A stretch of 64,000 nucleotides of DNA from Nocardioides mangrovicus (GCF_003674065.1 NZ_RDBE01000007.1:279845-343844), one strand, 5' to 3'; positions 1 through 9,657 are shown, numbered from the stretch's first letter. Made by a program: numbers and translations. The notes: a model not told the origin generated them from the sequence alone.

Positions 1-492
1 GGTGTCGCCAATCGCGACACCTGGACCATCACCGCCACCAGCCCCAACGGCGGCCTGACCGTCGAGTCCGGCCGACGCCGCGCAGTTCTCCCACCCGACT
101 ACGTCACCAAGCATGTCGAGCTGGCCTACGCTACTACCGTTTACGGAGCCCAAGGAACCACCGTCAACAGCGCACACTTCGCGCTCAGCGACCAGAGCGG
201 CGCGGCGTCGGCCTACGTCGCCATGACCCGCGCCCGCCGCCACAACACCGCCCACCTGGTCGCCGACACCCTCGACGACGCGCGACAGCAATGGGTCGAC
301 GTCTTCAACCGCGACCGCGCCGACCTCGGCCCTGGTCGGGCCCGCACGGTCGCCCTCGATGGCCTCGACCGCTACGGACCCACCCGCGCGCTGCAGGCGC
401 CACCCGGTGGCGCAACAGGCAGAACACGCCACCGCGCTGTTCCCGACCCGCCATGGCCACACCGACCGTCTATCGCCGGCCCTTCCCAATGA
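1..492 (+). CDS. TraA/MobF relaxase-helicase, C-terminal part (5' end outside window)
   Basis: The reading frame is open from base 1, and its product matches the C-terminal helicase part of TraA-like conjugative relaxases. The frame shows an LAYATTVYGAQG segment followed by SAYVAMTRAR, which correspond to the last UvrD/RecD-type helicase motifs. Such proteins nick oriT and unwind the transferred strand in mobile elements of actinobacteria. After about base 400 the frame becomes Pro/Arg-rich and unlike the family. The +1 frame reads more naturally there and ends with TGA at 500-502, so a frameshift or degraded end is possible. The N-terminal relaxase domain is not in the window. Confidence 0.7.
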   Translation, partial: GVANRDTWTITATSPNGGLTVESGRRRAVLPPDYVTKHVELAYATTVYGAQGTTVNSAHFALSDQSGAASAYVAMTRARRHNTAHLVADTLDDARQQWVDVFNRDRADLGPGRARTVALDGLDRYGPTRALQAPPGGATGRTRHRAVPDPPWPHRPSIAGPSQ

Positions 493-537
493 CTCGATTT
501 GATGGCTCTACACGTTCGAGTGGAGCAGGGGAGTGCG

Positions 538-1038
538 GTGGGTTATCGCGGGAATAGTCGAGTAGTGGGTACCTTGCGCTGGTCGACGTCGTGCGCGGTC
601 GGATGGTGCCTTGTGTTCGCCTGCCTGCACCTCTATTGGGCAGTCGGTGGGTCCGTGGGTTTGTCTTCTTCGGCCGGCCAAGAGCTGGCAACGACGCGGC
701 CCGTCGTGTTCGTCGTCGCGGGACTCTATGGAGTCGCGGTGCTTCTCGTCTGTGGTGGTGTTCTAGCGGTTGCCGTAGCTCGAGATTGCCTCGGAGCCCG
801 CCGGCTACTCCTGCTCCAGACGCTGGCTGGACTCCTTGGTGCCGGGCTGCTCCTGCGCGGGGTTCTGTTGGAGGGCGTACTCCTTGCGGATCTCGGCGGG
901 GTCCGGGAGCAGGTAGGACCGCTTGAGACGCGGTGGAGCCTCGCAATCTGGAATCCTTGGTTCGCTCTCGGCGGTGTCGTCTTCCTGACACACACATGGG
1001 TGTGCAGGCGCAAAGCGTTAATCAAACGCGTGTCTTAA
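538..1038 (+). CDS. DUF3995-family membrane protein
   Basis: A polytopic inner-membrane protein of unknown role, recognised by the DUF3995 pattern: an HLYWAVGG motif in the first membrane segment and a WSLAIWNPWFALGG segment near the C-terminus. Four hydrophobic segments are visible. The GTG at 538 is preferred because an AGGGGAG ribosome-binding sequence lies just upstream (526-532); in-frame TTG and ATG codons at 499 and 502 would add 13 residues without a good ribosome site. Base composition is a little lower in GC than the flanking housekeeping genes, which fits an acquired region. No function is assigned. Confidence 0.6.
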   Translation: MGYRGNSRVVGTLRWSTSCAVGWCLVFACLHLYWAVGGSVGLSSSAGQELATTRPVVFVVAGLYGVAVLLVCGGVLAVAVARDCLGARRLLLLQTLAGLLGAGLLLRGVLLEGVLLADLGGVREQVGPLETRWSLAIWNPWFALGGVVFLTHTWVCRRKALIKRVS

Positions 1039-1159
1039 TCCCCGATAGCGGACCTCGGCATCGGCCTTAGCTGAGTCATAATCGCCACGGACGAAAAAGG
1101 GGACAACTAGTTCCGCTTGAACTGCGACTTCGAGTGGCCAAGAACCTAGAGGGCCGGCC
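1039..1159. other. Intergenic, no gene seen
   Basis: 121 bp between the DUF3995 gene and the convergent TetR gene. I see no open frame of note and no strong hairpin. Confidence 0.5.
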
Positions 1160-1792
1160 TCACGACGTCGGCGGCGCTCCGAGGTCGCCGGCATGTAGGC
1201 CGAGTTCTTGCTCCGCCACGTCCACCGCCATCCGCATGACGCTGGCCGGAAAGCGTGGGTCGGCGTTGAGGTCGGCACTGAGGCCGTCGATGACGGCCAA
1301 GATCTTGAGCGACACCATCTGCGAGTCGCAGGCCCCAAACTCGTTGCTGCCCACTCCGTCATCGATGAGCTGAGCCACTGTGTCGCGCCAGTGATCGCCT
1401 TGAAGGATGACCCGATCACGCAGGGTGGGTCGGTATCGAGCCAGGTGTCGCGCGTTGAGCCATAGCCGGTTCACGTCGTGGAACTCCGGTGACAGAGCAC
1501 GCGTCAGGAATCGGGCCATCCGCTCCAAGGCCGAACTGGTGTCGTCTGGCGGTATGAGGGTCAACAGCTCGGCCTCGGCGACCGTGCCGAAGGTCTCGGC
1601 CACGAGGTCTTCGGCGACAGGGAAGTAGTGACCGACGAGACCTGGTCTGACGTCGAGCAGATCCGCCACGCGACGCAGCGTGATGCACTCCAGTCCCTCA
1701 ATGAGCGCGACCTTGGCTGCGGCCTCCACGATCTCCGCGCGGCGCTCTTGAGGAGCCTTGCGAACTCGGGGTCCAGCACCTCTTGACGCCAT
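1160..1792 (-). CDS. TetR/AcrR-family transcriptional regulator
   Basis: About 210 residues with an N-terminal TetR helix-turn-helix: an RRAEIVEAAAKVAL helix, then a recognition region with TLRRVADLL and the typical VGHYF ending. The C-terminal ligand domain is all helical and not recognisable as a named subfamily. It is transcribed away from the peptide importer operon that starts at 1916 and is the obvious candidate to control it. The ATG at 1792 gives a normal family length; an upstream in-frame start at 1888 would add 32 unlikely residues. No strong ribosome site precedes either. Confidence 0.8.
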   Translation of the reverse strand: MASRGAGPRVRKAPQERRAEIVEAAAKVALIEGLECITLRRVADLLDVRPGLVGHYFPVAEDLVAETFGTVAEAELLTLIPPDDTSSALERMARFLTRALSPEFHDVNRLWLNARHLARYRPTLRDRVILQGDHWRDTVAQLIDDGVGSNEFGACDSQMVSLKILAVIDGLSADLNADPRFPASVMRMAVDVAEQELGLHAGDLGAPPTS

Positions 1793-1824
1793 GCGTCGAG
1801 ATGTTATTGGGTAAGCGACCAACA

Positions 1825-1840
1825 AGCAACGACGCTTGCT
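1825..1840. promoter_or_regulatory. Candidate TetR operator
   Basis: AGCAA-N6-TTGCT is a perfect inverted repeat in the gap between the divergent TetR gene and importer operon. TetR proteins often bind such repeats between themselves and their targets. The arms are short, so this is tentative. Confidence 0.3.
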
Positions 1841-1915
1841 CCGTCGATCCGTGGAGGTCTCCATGAGCAGGCGCAACGTCGGCCGCATCGCATTGCGAAC
1901 GCTGCGAGGTCACCG

Positions 1916-3592
1916 TTGATCGCACGCCCTTTGGACAGGCGCCAGGTGCTCCGATCAGCGTTAGCCCTCGGAGCCGGCTCGATGGCCGCACCGGGTCTCG
2001 CCGCCTGCGGCAGTCCGGCCGCCGAGGCTCGCTTTGCCTCGACGACCTCCTCGCCGCCGGCCTCCTCTCGACAGGGCGGTCTGCTACGGGTGGGACCACT
2101 GGGTGACGGCGGGAACTACGACCCCACGACCAACCTGTTCGACTACCCGCAGATGCCGCTCAGCTCGATCTTTGAGGGGCTCACGTCGTACCCCATCGGT
2201 CGCACCCAATGGCGGCCGCTGCCACAGCTGGCCACCGCCGTGGTCAAGAGCGCCGACCAGCTGACCTACCGCTTCCAGGTGCGCGAGGGAGTGCAGTTCC
2301 ACGGCGGCTTCGGCGAGCTGACCGCCGCCGACGTGAAGTACTCCTTCGAGCGTGCCGCCGGGCTGATACCCCTGTACCCGGGCGCCCCGAAGGCCAGCGT
2401 GTCCTACTACGGCTCCGACTTCGCCGGTCTACAGGGCGTGACCACGACAGGCAGGTACACCGGTGAGATCCACTTCGCCGAGCCGTTCGTGCCGTTCGAG
2501 ACGATCACGATGCCCTTCGCTACGAGTGGGTGGATCACCTCCGAGAAGGCGATCGCTGAGCACGGAGCGCAGGCGGGTCTGCATCCGATCGGCACCGGGC
2601 CGTATGAGGTGGTGAGCTACGAGGCCAACTCACACATGACCCTGCGACGGTTCGCGGGCTACCACGGCCACAACCGGATGCTCGGCGCGCGCAACGCCTT
2701 CGACGAGATCGAGCTGCTCCTCAGTCCCAGCAACGGACGCTCGACGGGCCAGGCCCTCACCGTTCCCATCGAGAGCGGCGAGGTCGACTTCACCGACACC
2801 CTGGGTGCCCTCGACGTCGGCCTGCTCGCCGGCGACCGGTCCTACACCGCCTACCGCGCCCAGCAGCCACTCAACTACTTCTTCCTCGCGATGGACGTCA
2901 GGCACCGGGGGCTGGAGGACGCACGGGTGCGCCGGGCGATCCGCACGGCGCTGGATGTCGACGAGATCAACCTGGCAAACCGGGTGCTGGCCTCGTCGCG
3001 GCTGCAGGCCCCGGTCCCGCCGCAGCTCGAAACCGGCTTCTGGGCTGCCGCCCCCACCCGTCGCCGCGACCTCGCAGCGGCTCGTGCCCTGCTGCGCGAG
3101 GCGCGGGCGGAGAGCCTGAGTCTCACCATCGCTACGCCCAACATCGCCTTCACCTCTGGCGATCCCACTGCGGTCATGCAGGTGATCCAGTCCAACCTGA
3201 AGGACGTCGGCATCGACGTCGAGGTCGTACAGACCGCTCCGGACAGCTTCGTCACCGACCCCGGACGCGGAGCGCTGCTGTGGGCCAACTTCGCCGGAGC
3301 GCCAGACCCCTATTACCAGCTCGAGTGGTTCGCCTGCGACCAGATTGGAGTGTGGAACTACGCCGCGTGGTGCGACAAGACCTACTCCTCGATGCTGCAG
3401 CAGCTCGGGACCACCACCGATCCGATCCGGCGGCAAACCATCGCCGAGCAGATGCAGTCGCGCATGGACGCATCATGCACGACGGTGTTCGCATCCGAGG
3501 CGGTCAACTTCGCGCTGAGCCGCGCTGGTGTCCACGCCGCGTTCGACGGCAACGGGAACGCCCAGCTCCACGGCTTCTACCGGACACGCTGA
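1916..3592 (+). CDS. Peptide-type ABC transporter substrate-binding lipoprotein (SBP family 5)
   Basis: 558 residues. The N-terminus has a Tat-like DRRQVLR motif at residues 7-13 and a lipobox ending in LAAC, with Cys31 as the lipidated residue, so the protein should be exported folded and anchored outside the membrane. The rest matches DppA/OppA-type binding proteins (for example the LTYRFQVREGVQFHGG segment near the start of the mature domain). It would deliver di/oligopeptides, or a related ligand, to the permeases encoded next. The start is TTG with GAGG six bases upstream. It is the first gene of a coupled operon; the next gene overlaps its stop by one base (TGATG). Confidence 0.88.
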   Translation: MIARPLDRRQVLRSALALGAGSMAAPGLAACGSPAAEARFASTTSSPPASSRQGGLLRVGPLGDGGNYDPTTNLFDYPQMPLSSIFEGLTSYPIGRTQWRPLPQLATAVVKSADQLTYRFQVREGVQFHGGFGELTAADVKYSFERAAGLIPLYPGAPKASVSYYGSDFAGLQGVTTTGRYTGEIHFAEPFVPFETITMPFATSGWITSEKAIAEHGAQAGLHPIGTGPYEVVSYEANSHMTLRRFAGYHGHNRMLGARNAFDEIELLLSPSNGRSTGQALTVPIESGEVDFTDTLGALDVGLLAGDRSYTAYRAQQPLNYFFLAMDVRHRGLEDARVRRAIRTALDVDEINLANRVLASSRLQAPVPPQLETGFWAAAPTRRRDLAAARALLREARAESLSLTIATPNIAFTSGDPTAVMQVIQSNLKDVGIDVEVVQTAPDSFVTDPGRGALLWANFAGAPDPYYQLEWFACDQIGVWNYAAWCDKTYSSMLQQLGTTTDPIRRQTIAEQMQSRMDASCTTVFASEAVNFALSRAGVHAAFDGNGNAQLHGFYRTR

Positions 3593-4554
3593 TGCTGACC
3601 TACATCATCAAGCGGCTGGCGCTCGCCCTCCTGGTCCTCGTTCTGGTCACGGTCTTGCTGGTGATCCTCGTGCAGCTCGTGCCCGGGGATCCCGCCCGCG
3701 CCATCCTGGGCAACCACGCCACCCCGGACCTGATCGCCCAGGTGCGCGCGAACCTGGGGTTGGACCGGTCCGTGCCGCACCAGGCCTGGGACTTCCTGAG
3801 CCACGCCGTGCGCGGTGACCTGGGCGACGACTACCTGACGGGGCAGCCCGTGACCTCGGAGCTGGGTGCCTCGCTGGTCGACACGGCAGTGCTCACCCTC
3901 GCCAGTGTCGTGCTCGCGCTGGTGGTCGGAATTCCGGCGGGGATCGTGGCGGCCAACCGACCCGGCGGGATGGTCGACGCAGTGATTCGCGCCGTCTCCG
4001 TGGTGCTGCTGAGCATGCCCCCCTACGTGGTGGCGCTGCTGCTCCTGCTCTGGTTCGCCGTCGACAACCACGTCCTGCCCGCACTGGGTGCCGGGGACCT
4101 GTCGCAACCCGGCGACTACCTGCAGCACCTCGTGCTGCCGGCGATCGCGTTGGCCGTGTTCTGGTGGGCCTACCTGGCACGTTTGGTCCGCGCCAGCATG
4201 CTCGAGGTGCTGTCGCAGCCCTACGTGCGCACGGCGCGCGCCTACGGTCTGCCGCCCCGCGTAGTCACCCTGCGAGTCGCCCTGAAGAACGCGCTGATGC
4301 CGGTGACCGCGCTCACCGGGCTGCTGCTGGGCTACGTGCTGGCCGGGACGGTGTACGTCGAGGTCATCTTCAACCGGCCGGGGATCGGCAGCCTGGCAAT
4401 CTCCGCGGTGGCGACCCGCGACTGGCCGGTGGTCAGGGCGATCATCCTCGTCTACGCGGCCGCCTTCGTGATCGGCGGCCTGCTCGCCGACCTCGCGTAC
4501 CGGGTGCTCGATCCCCGGCTGCGGCTGGAGGACGGGTCGGGGGTGTTCGTCTGA
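3592..4554 (+). CDS. Peptide-type ABC transporter permease (DppB family)
   Basis: 320 residues, starting at the ATG that overlaps the stop of the binding-protein gene by one base. TM1 lies at about residues 9-30 and is followed by the long external loop typical of DppB/OppB, including the VPGDPAR segment. The cytoplasmic EAA loop that contacts the ATPase is visible at about residues 212-232 (RTARAYGLPPR and following). It forms the channel with the DppC-type partner encoded directly downstream, whose start codon again overlaps this stop by one base. Confidence 0.9.
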   Translation: MLTYIIKRLALALLVLVLVTVLLVILVQLVPGDPARAILGNHATPDLIAQVRANLGLDRSVPHQAWDFLSHAVRGDLGDDYLTGQPVTSELGASLVDTAVLTLASVVLALVVGIPAGIVAANRPGGMVDAVIRAVSVVLLSMPPYVVALLLLLWFAVDNHVLPALGAGDLSQPGDYLQHLVLPAIALAVFWWAYLARLVRASMLEVLSQPYVRTARAYGLPPRVVTLRVALKNALMPVTALTGLLLGYVLAGTVYVEVIFNRPGIGSLAISAVATRDWPVVRAIILVYAAAFVIGGLLADLAYRVLDPRLRLEDGSGVFV

Positions 4555-5495
4555 TGGCCGTCGTCCAACCCAGCGCCGTCGGCGGCGTGCCGGCAGCCGC
4601 CATCGCCGCGCCGGAGCGCCGCTGGCGAGACCTGCTGCGGCAGGTGATGGGCCGTCCCAGTGCGGCGGCCGCCGTCGTGGTCGTCCTCCTCCTTGTTGCG
4701 GCGGCGCTGTTGGCGCCCGTGCTGACCCCCTACGACCCCACGCACATCGACGTCTTCGCCCGACTGCAGGGACCCTCTATTCGCCACTGGCTCGGCACCG
4801 ACTCGCTGGGTCGCGACAACCTCACCCGGACCCTGTACGGCACCCGGGTCGCCCTCGTCATCGCCGTGCCCTCGGTGGTCGGGGCCTTCGTCGTCGGCGG
4901 GGTGCTCGGCCTGCTCGGGGGCTACCTCGGTGGCTGGCTCGACCGGGTGCTGGTGGTGGTCTTCGACGCCTTGGTCTCCTTCCCTTCGGTCATCCTGGGC
5001 CTCGCGCTGCTGACCCTCCTCGGACCCTCGGTGGCCAGCGTCATCCTTGTGATCGCCACCGCGCTTGTGCCCTACTACGGGCGGCTCGTCCGAGCCCAGA
5101 CGCTCGCCGAGCGTGAGGTGGGCTACGCCAGGACCGAGCGTGCGCTGGGTGCCTCCCGCACCCGGGTGCTCCTGCGCCACCTCGTGCCCAACGTCGTGCC
5201 GACGCTGCTCACGGTGGTGGCCATGGACGTGCCCGGCGCCGTGGTCGACGCCGCCGGCCTCGCCTTCCTCGGGCTGGGCGTGCAGGCACCCACCCCCGAC
5301 TGGGGGGTCATGCTCAACGACGGCTTCACCAACATCGCCGGCTCGCCGTGGGGCGTGGTCGGACCGATCCTCGCGCTGGTGGTGATGACCAGCGCCTTCC
5401 TGGTGCTGGGCGAGTCGGTCCGCGCGGTGCTCGACCCGCGGGGGCCGGCCCCACGCCGCTCACGCCAGTGGACCTTCCGGAAGGCGAGCCGATGA
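4554..5495 (+). CDS. Peptide-type ABC transporter permease (DppC family)
   Basis: 313 residues. The N-terminal part carries the family feature YDPTHIDVFARLQGPS followed by HWLGTDSLGRDNLTR, the usual DppC/OppC external segment after TM1. The EAA loop is at about residue 190 (YARTERALGASRTRVLL). Five further membrane segments are visible. It pairs with the upstream DppB-type permease. Translation is coupled on both sides: a one-base overlap with the gene before and a four-base ATGA overlap with the ATPase gene after. Confidence 0.9.
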   Translation: MAVVQPSAVGGVPAAAIAAPERRWRDLLRQVMGRPSAAAAVVVVLLLVAAALLAPVLTPYDPTHIDVFARLQGPSIRHWLGTDSLGRDNLTRTLYGTRVALVIAVPSVVGAFVVGGVLGLLGGYLGGWLDRVLVVVFDALVSFPSVILGLALLTLLGPSVASVILVIATALVPYYGRLVRAQTLAEREVGYARTERALGASRTRVLLRHLVPNVVPTLLTVVAMDVPGAVVDAAGLAFLGLGVQAPTPDWGVMLNDGFTNIAGSPWGVVGPILALVVMTSAFLVLGESVRAVLDPRGPAPRRSRQWTFRKASR

Positions 5496-7606
5496 CCAGT
5501 ACCACAGCCACAGTGGATCTCACGCTCAGCGTGAGCGACCTCTCCGTCCGCTACGACAGCGGCACATCCTCTCGCCTGGCCCTGGATCGGGTGAGCCTGG
5601 AGATCGGGGCCGGGGAGATCCTCGGGATCGTGGGGGAGTCCGGCAGCGGCAAGTCCACGCTGACCAGCGCCATCACGGGGTTGCTGCCCGCCAACGGCCA
5701 GGTGGTCGGTGGCTGCATCAGGCTGCAGGGCCGCGACCTGGGCGCGCTCGACCCCGACGAGCTCAGGTCCGTGCGCGGCTCGCAGGTGGCCGTCGTGTTC
5801 CAGGACCCGACGACGAGCCTCAACCCGCGGCTGCCCGTCGGCGCCCAGCTCGAGCAGGTGCTCGACGCCCACGGCGCGGCGCGCGGCGCCGACCGGACGT
5901 CGCTCCTGGCCTCGAGGCTCGCCGAGGTCGGCCTCGCCGACCCCGAGCGCGCCCTGACCCGCTACCCGCACGAGTTCTCCGGCGGCATGCGGCAGCGCGT
6001 CATGATCGCCATGGCGCTGCTGCTGGAGCCCGCGCTCGTCATCGCCGACGAGGCCACCTCGGCGCTCGACCTGACGCTCGAGGCCCAGATCCTTGAGCTC
6101 CTGCTCCGACTGCGGGACGAGCGCGGCACCTCGCTGATGTTCATCTCCCACGACCTCGGCGTGGTCTCACAGCTGTGCGACCGGGTAGCCGTCATGTACG
6201 CCGGACGTGTCATCGAGGAGACCTCCGGGACAGCGGTCCTGGCCAGCCCGGCGCATCCCTACACGCAGGCGCTCGACGCGGCCACACCCACGGCGAGCTC
6301 GCAGCGCCGACGCCTGGCCTCGGTACCGGGGCGCATGCCCGATCTGACCGCGCCGGCCACCTCCTGCAGCTTCGCCCCGCGCTGCCTGCACGCCGCCGAG
6401 GTCTGCGAGACCCTGTCTCCCGAGCTGCTGACCACCTCCACCGGTCGGGCGCGCTGCCTCGTCTACGACCCCGAGCACCAGTCGACCTGGAAGCGTGAGC
6501 CCGTCGTCGCGGATTGGCAGCCCACCGAGGCCGCGGCTGAACCCCGGGGTCCCGCCGTGTCGAGCGAGGAGCCCCCGCTGGTCCTGGTTGACGACCTGGC
6601 CGTGCACTTCGGTGGGACCAGGGGCCGGTGGCGCCGGCACCGGACCACGATCAGGGCCGTCGACGGCGTCTCGTTGCGGGTGCACCGTGGGCAGATCCTG
6701 GGAGTGGTGGGGGAGTCCGGGTCGGGCAAGACCACGCTGGGGCAGGCGATGGTGGACCTGCTGCGACCCACCCGCGGGTCGGTCGTGTTCGACGGCACCG
6801 CCACCAGCTCGCTCTCGGGTGCGGCCCGGCGAGGATTCCGGCGTCGGGTGCAGATGATCTTCCAGGACGCCTACGCCAGCCTCTCACCGCGCATGCGCGT
6901 GAGCGAGCAGGTGACCGAGCCCTACCTCATCCACCGCGTGCCGGGCTCGGAGCGTCGCTCGGCCGAGGAGCTACTGGCATCAGTCAACCTTCCTGCCTCG
7001 GTCGCGCGGCTGGTTCCGTCCGCGCTGTCCGGGGGGCAGGCCAGGAGGGTCGGCGTCGCCCGAGCCCTCGCCGGTGGTCCGGACCTGATCGTGGCCGACG
7101 AGCCCACCTCGGGGCTGGACCAGTCGGCAGCCTCGGCGGTGCTCAACCTTCTCACCGACCTCCGGGATCGCACCGGGGTCTCGGTGGTCCTCATCAGCCA
7201 CAGCCTCCCGCAGGTCAAGGCGGTGGCCGACGCAATCTGTGTCATGTACTTCGGCCAGGTGGTGGAGCAGGGTCCGGTGGACGTGGTCACCCGCGATCCG
7301 GGTCATCCCTACACCCAGGCGCTGCTCGCCCTGGCCCCGGATCGCGAGCCTGGTCGGCGGTTGGCGCGGCGCCGCCTCCTCGTGGCGGGCGAGGTGCCCT
7401 CGTGGGGGGACCCACCAACCGGCTGCCGCTTCCACCCGCGCTGCGCCTTCGCCCGCGACGTGTGCCGAACCACCACGCCCCCGCAGGTCCAGCTGTCCGA
7501 CGCAGGCCACACCGCGGCCTGCCACTTCGCCGACCTGGTCGCAGCCGGACAGCTGGAGCCGACGCGGCCGGCACCGGTCGCCGCAGGCACCGCCGCCACG
7601 CCCTGA
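5492..7606 (+). CDS. Fused double ATP-binding subunit of peptide ABC transporter (DppD-DppF type)
   Basis: 704 residues holding two complete ABC ATPase domains in one chain. The first has Walker A GESGSGKST at 48-56, signature FSGGMRQR and Walker B ADEATSALD. The second has Walker A GESGSGKTT at about 408-416, signature LSGGQARR and Walker B ADEPTSGLD. Each half ends with the Cys-rich oligopeptide-transporter tail (CSFAPRC... and CRFHPRC...). Both halves look catalytically intact. In most systems DppD and DppF are separate proteins; this fusion is common in actinobacteria. It starts at ATG 5492, overlapping the DppC-type gene by four bases. Confidence 0.9.
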   Translation: MTSTTATVDLTLSVSDLSVRYDSGTSSRLALDRVSLEIGAGEILGIVGESGSGKSTLTSAITGLLPANGQVVGGCIRLQGRDLGALDPDELRSVRGSQVAVVFQDPTTSLNPRLPVGAQLEQVLDAHGAARGADRTSLLASRLAEVGLADPERALTRYPHEFSGGMRQRVMIAMALLLEPALVIADEATSALDLTLEAQILELLLRLRDERGTSLMFISHDLGVVSQLCDRVAVMYAGRVIEETSGTAVLASPAHPYTQALDAATPTASSQRRRLASVPGRMPDLTAPATSCSFAPRCLHAAEVCETLSPELLTTSTGRARCLVYDPEHQSTWKREPVVADWQPTEAAAEPRGPAVSSEEPPLVLVDDLAVHFGGTRGRWRRHRTTIRAVDGVSLRVHRGQILGVVGESGSGKTTLGQAMVDLLRPTRGSVVFDGTATSSLSGAARRGFRRRVQMIFQDAYASLSPRMRVSEQVTEPYLIHRVPGSERRSAEELLASVNLPASVARLVPSALSGGQARRVGVARALAGGPDLIVADEPTSGLDQSAASAVLNLLTDLRDRTGVSVVLISHSLPQVKAVADAICVMYFGQVVEQGPVDVVTRDPGHPYTQALLALAPDREPGRRLARRRLLVAGEVPSWGDPPTGCRFHPRCAFARDVCRTTTPPQVQLSDAGHTAACHFADLVAAGQLEPTRPAPVAAGTAATP

Positions 7607-7662
7607 GCGATCCCTCCCACCCGCGTCCCGCACGTCCCGTCCCCTCTTGGCATAGGAGCCCC

Positions 7663-9657
7663 ATGTCCTCGGTCTGGACCCACCGCATCGAGCACGGTGT
7701 CCGCATCCCCATGCGCGACGGCACCCTGCTCTCCGCCGACCTCTACCTGCCCGACGGGGAGGGCCCGTGGCCGCTGGTGCTGGAGTACCAGCCCTACCGC
7801 AAGGACGAGGTCGACTCCGAGAAGCGCTTCTACACAGGCCTGCCGGAGCACGGGTATGTCGTCGCGCGCCTCGACGTCCGCGGCACCGGTGCCTCACCCG
7901 GGACGGTCAGCGATGAGTACGTCGAGCAGGAGCAGCAGGACGGGTACGACGCCGTCGAGTGGCTCGCCGAGCAGCCGTTCTGCGACGGCAATGTCAACAT
8001 GATGGGCATCTCCTACGGGGGCTTCACCGCGCTGCAGGTCGCCGCCACCCAGCCGCCGCACCTGCGCTCGGTGATCCCCATGCACTTCACCGACGACCGC
8101 TACCGCGACGACTGCCACTACGTGGGCGGGCACCCCCGGATGTACTACGACATCGGCTTCTACGGCACCTTCATGGTCGCCTACAACGCACTCCCGCCCG
8201 ACCCGTCCTGGGCCGAGGACTGGGCCGAGGTCTGGCAGCAGCACCTCGAGGGCGACGAGCCGTACCTGCTCACGTGGCTGAGCAACCAGACGGACGGTCC
8301 GTACTGGCGCCACGGCTCCGTCGGCGACATCGCGGAAGACATCCGCTGCCCGGTCTTCATGATCGGCGGCTGGGGCGACGGGTACCGCAACGCGCCGCTG
8401 CGCCTCTACGAGAAGCTGACCGTGCCGGCCCGGGTGCTGATGGGCCCCTGGAACCACGCCGTGCCGGACTCCGCCGTCCCGGGTCCGCGGATCGACCACC
8501 TGCACGAGGTGGTGCGCTGGCTCGACCACTGGTGCGGTCGCGAGGGCGGGGACGCCGGGCTCGACCCGGCGCCCGTCGTCGTCTACGAGCAGCACTTCGA
8601 GCCACCGGTGGACGCCGACCGCACCCTGCAGCCCGGCTGCTGGCGGGCTGAGCGCAGCTGGCCGCCGGCCGGTGCTGCGACGACCACGCTGCACCTGGGA
8701 GAGGACGGCACCCTGGCCGCGGACGCCCCCGACCCGGGGCAGGACACGCTTGTCTACGACGCGACCGTGGGCACCCACGGCGGACTCTGGTCGGCGGGGG
8801 TGGCGTTCGGACTGCCCGGCGACCAGCGGCCCGACGAGGCCCGCTCGGCGGTCTACACCACGGAGCCCCTGACCGAGGACCTCCACCTCCTGGGCCGGGC
8901 CACGCTCACCTTGCACGTCTCGACGAGCGCCACAGTGATCGGTTTCGTCGCCAACCTCAACGACGTTGCTCCCGACGGGTCGTCACAGCTGGTGGCCAAG
9001 GGAGTCCTAAACGCGACCCGGCGCGAGTCGCTCAGCACCCCGCAGCCACTCGAGCCCGGCCGGATCTACGAGTTACAGATCGAGATTGACACCACGTCGT
9101 GGCGCTTCCAGCGCGGTCACCGTCTTCGGATCGCCGTCGCCAACGCCGACTGGCCGAATATGTGGCCCACGCCCGAACCCGCCACCAGCCTCCTGCATTG
9201 CGGTACCGGACACCTCTCCCGTCTGGAGATCCCCACCGCGCCAGCCACGCCCGAGGTCGAAGCGCCCGTCTTCCGGGCGGCACCCGACGAGCCCGAGCCC
9301 CATCTCTCGCTCGCCCACGCACCGACGTGGCGCGTCGAGCGCGACGCGCTGAGCCGGCAGACGTGGGTGCGCTACCACTTCGACTACGCCGAGCGGGTCA
9401 ACGCCCACACTGTCGTCGAGCGCAGCTACGACTTCGAGACCCACGTCGACCCCGACGACCCCGCCCGTGCGAGCGCACACGGCGCGCACACCAGCACCAT
9501 CCGTCGAGAGGGCACGACGACCGTCGCGGTCGCCGGGACGACAATCACCGGCTCACCCACCCACTTCCACCTCACCACCCAAGTGCAGGTCCACGTCAAC
9601 GGAGTTCATCGAGCTGCCCGCAACTGGACAATCTCTATCCCGCGAGAGCTGTGCTAA
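7663..9657 (+). CDS. CocE/NonD-family serine hydrolase (X-Pro peptidase S15-like)
   Basis: 664 residues, alpha/beta hydrolase of the CocE/PepX group. The nucleophile is Ser117 in GISYGG, and Asp239 (GGWGD) and His265 (WNHA) fit the other triad members. The C-terminal jelly-roll domain of this family follows from about residue 310. Family members cleave acyl esters, beta-lactams or Xaa-Pro peptides. An AGGAG ribosome site lies five bases before the ATG. It is 56 bp after the ATPase gene and probably in the same transcript, which suggests that the imported ligand is its substrate. No signal peptide is seen, so it should act in the cytoplasm. Confidence 0.82.
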   Translation: MSSVWTHRIEHGVRIPMRDGTLLSADLYLPDGEGPWPLVLEYQPYRKDEVDSEKRFYTGLPEHGYVVARLDVRGTGASPGTVSDEYVEQEQQDGYDAVEWLAEQPFCDGNVNMMGISYGGFTALQVAATQPPHLRSVIPMHFTDDRYRDDCHYVGGHPRMYYDIGFYGTFMVAYNALPPDPSWAEDWAEVWQQHLEGDEPYLLTWLSNQTDGPYWRHGSVGDIAEDIRCPVFMIGGWGDGYRNAPLRLYEKLTVPARVLMGPWNHAVPDSAVPGPRIDHLHEVVRWLDHWCGREGGDAGLDPAPVVVYEQHFEPPVDADRTLQPGCWRAERSWPPAGAATTTLHLGEDGTLAADAPDPGQDTLVYDATVGTHGGLWSAGVAFGLPGDQRPDEARSAVYTTEPLTEDLHLLGRATLTLHVSTSATVIGFVANLNDVAPDGSSQLVAKGVLNATRRESLSTPQPLEPGRIYELQIEIDTTSWRFQRGHRLRIAVANADWPNMWPTPEPATSLLHCGTGHLSRLEIPTAPATPEVEAPVFRAAPDEPEPHLSLAHAPTWRVERDALSRQTWVRYHFDYAERVNAHTVVERSYDFETHVDPDDPARASAHGAHTSTIRREGTTTVAVAGTTITGSPTHFHLTTQVQVHVNGVHRAARNWTISIPRELC

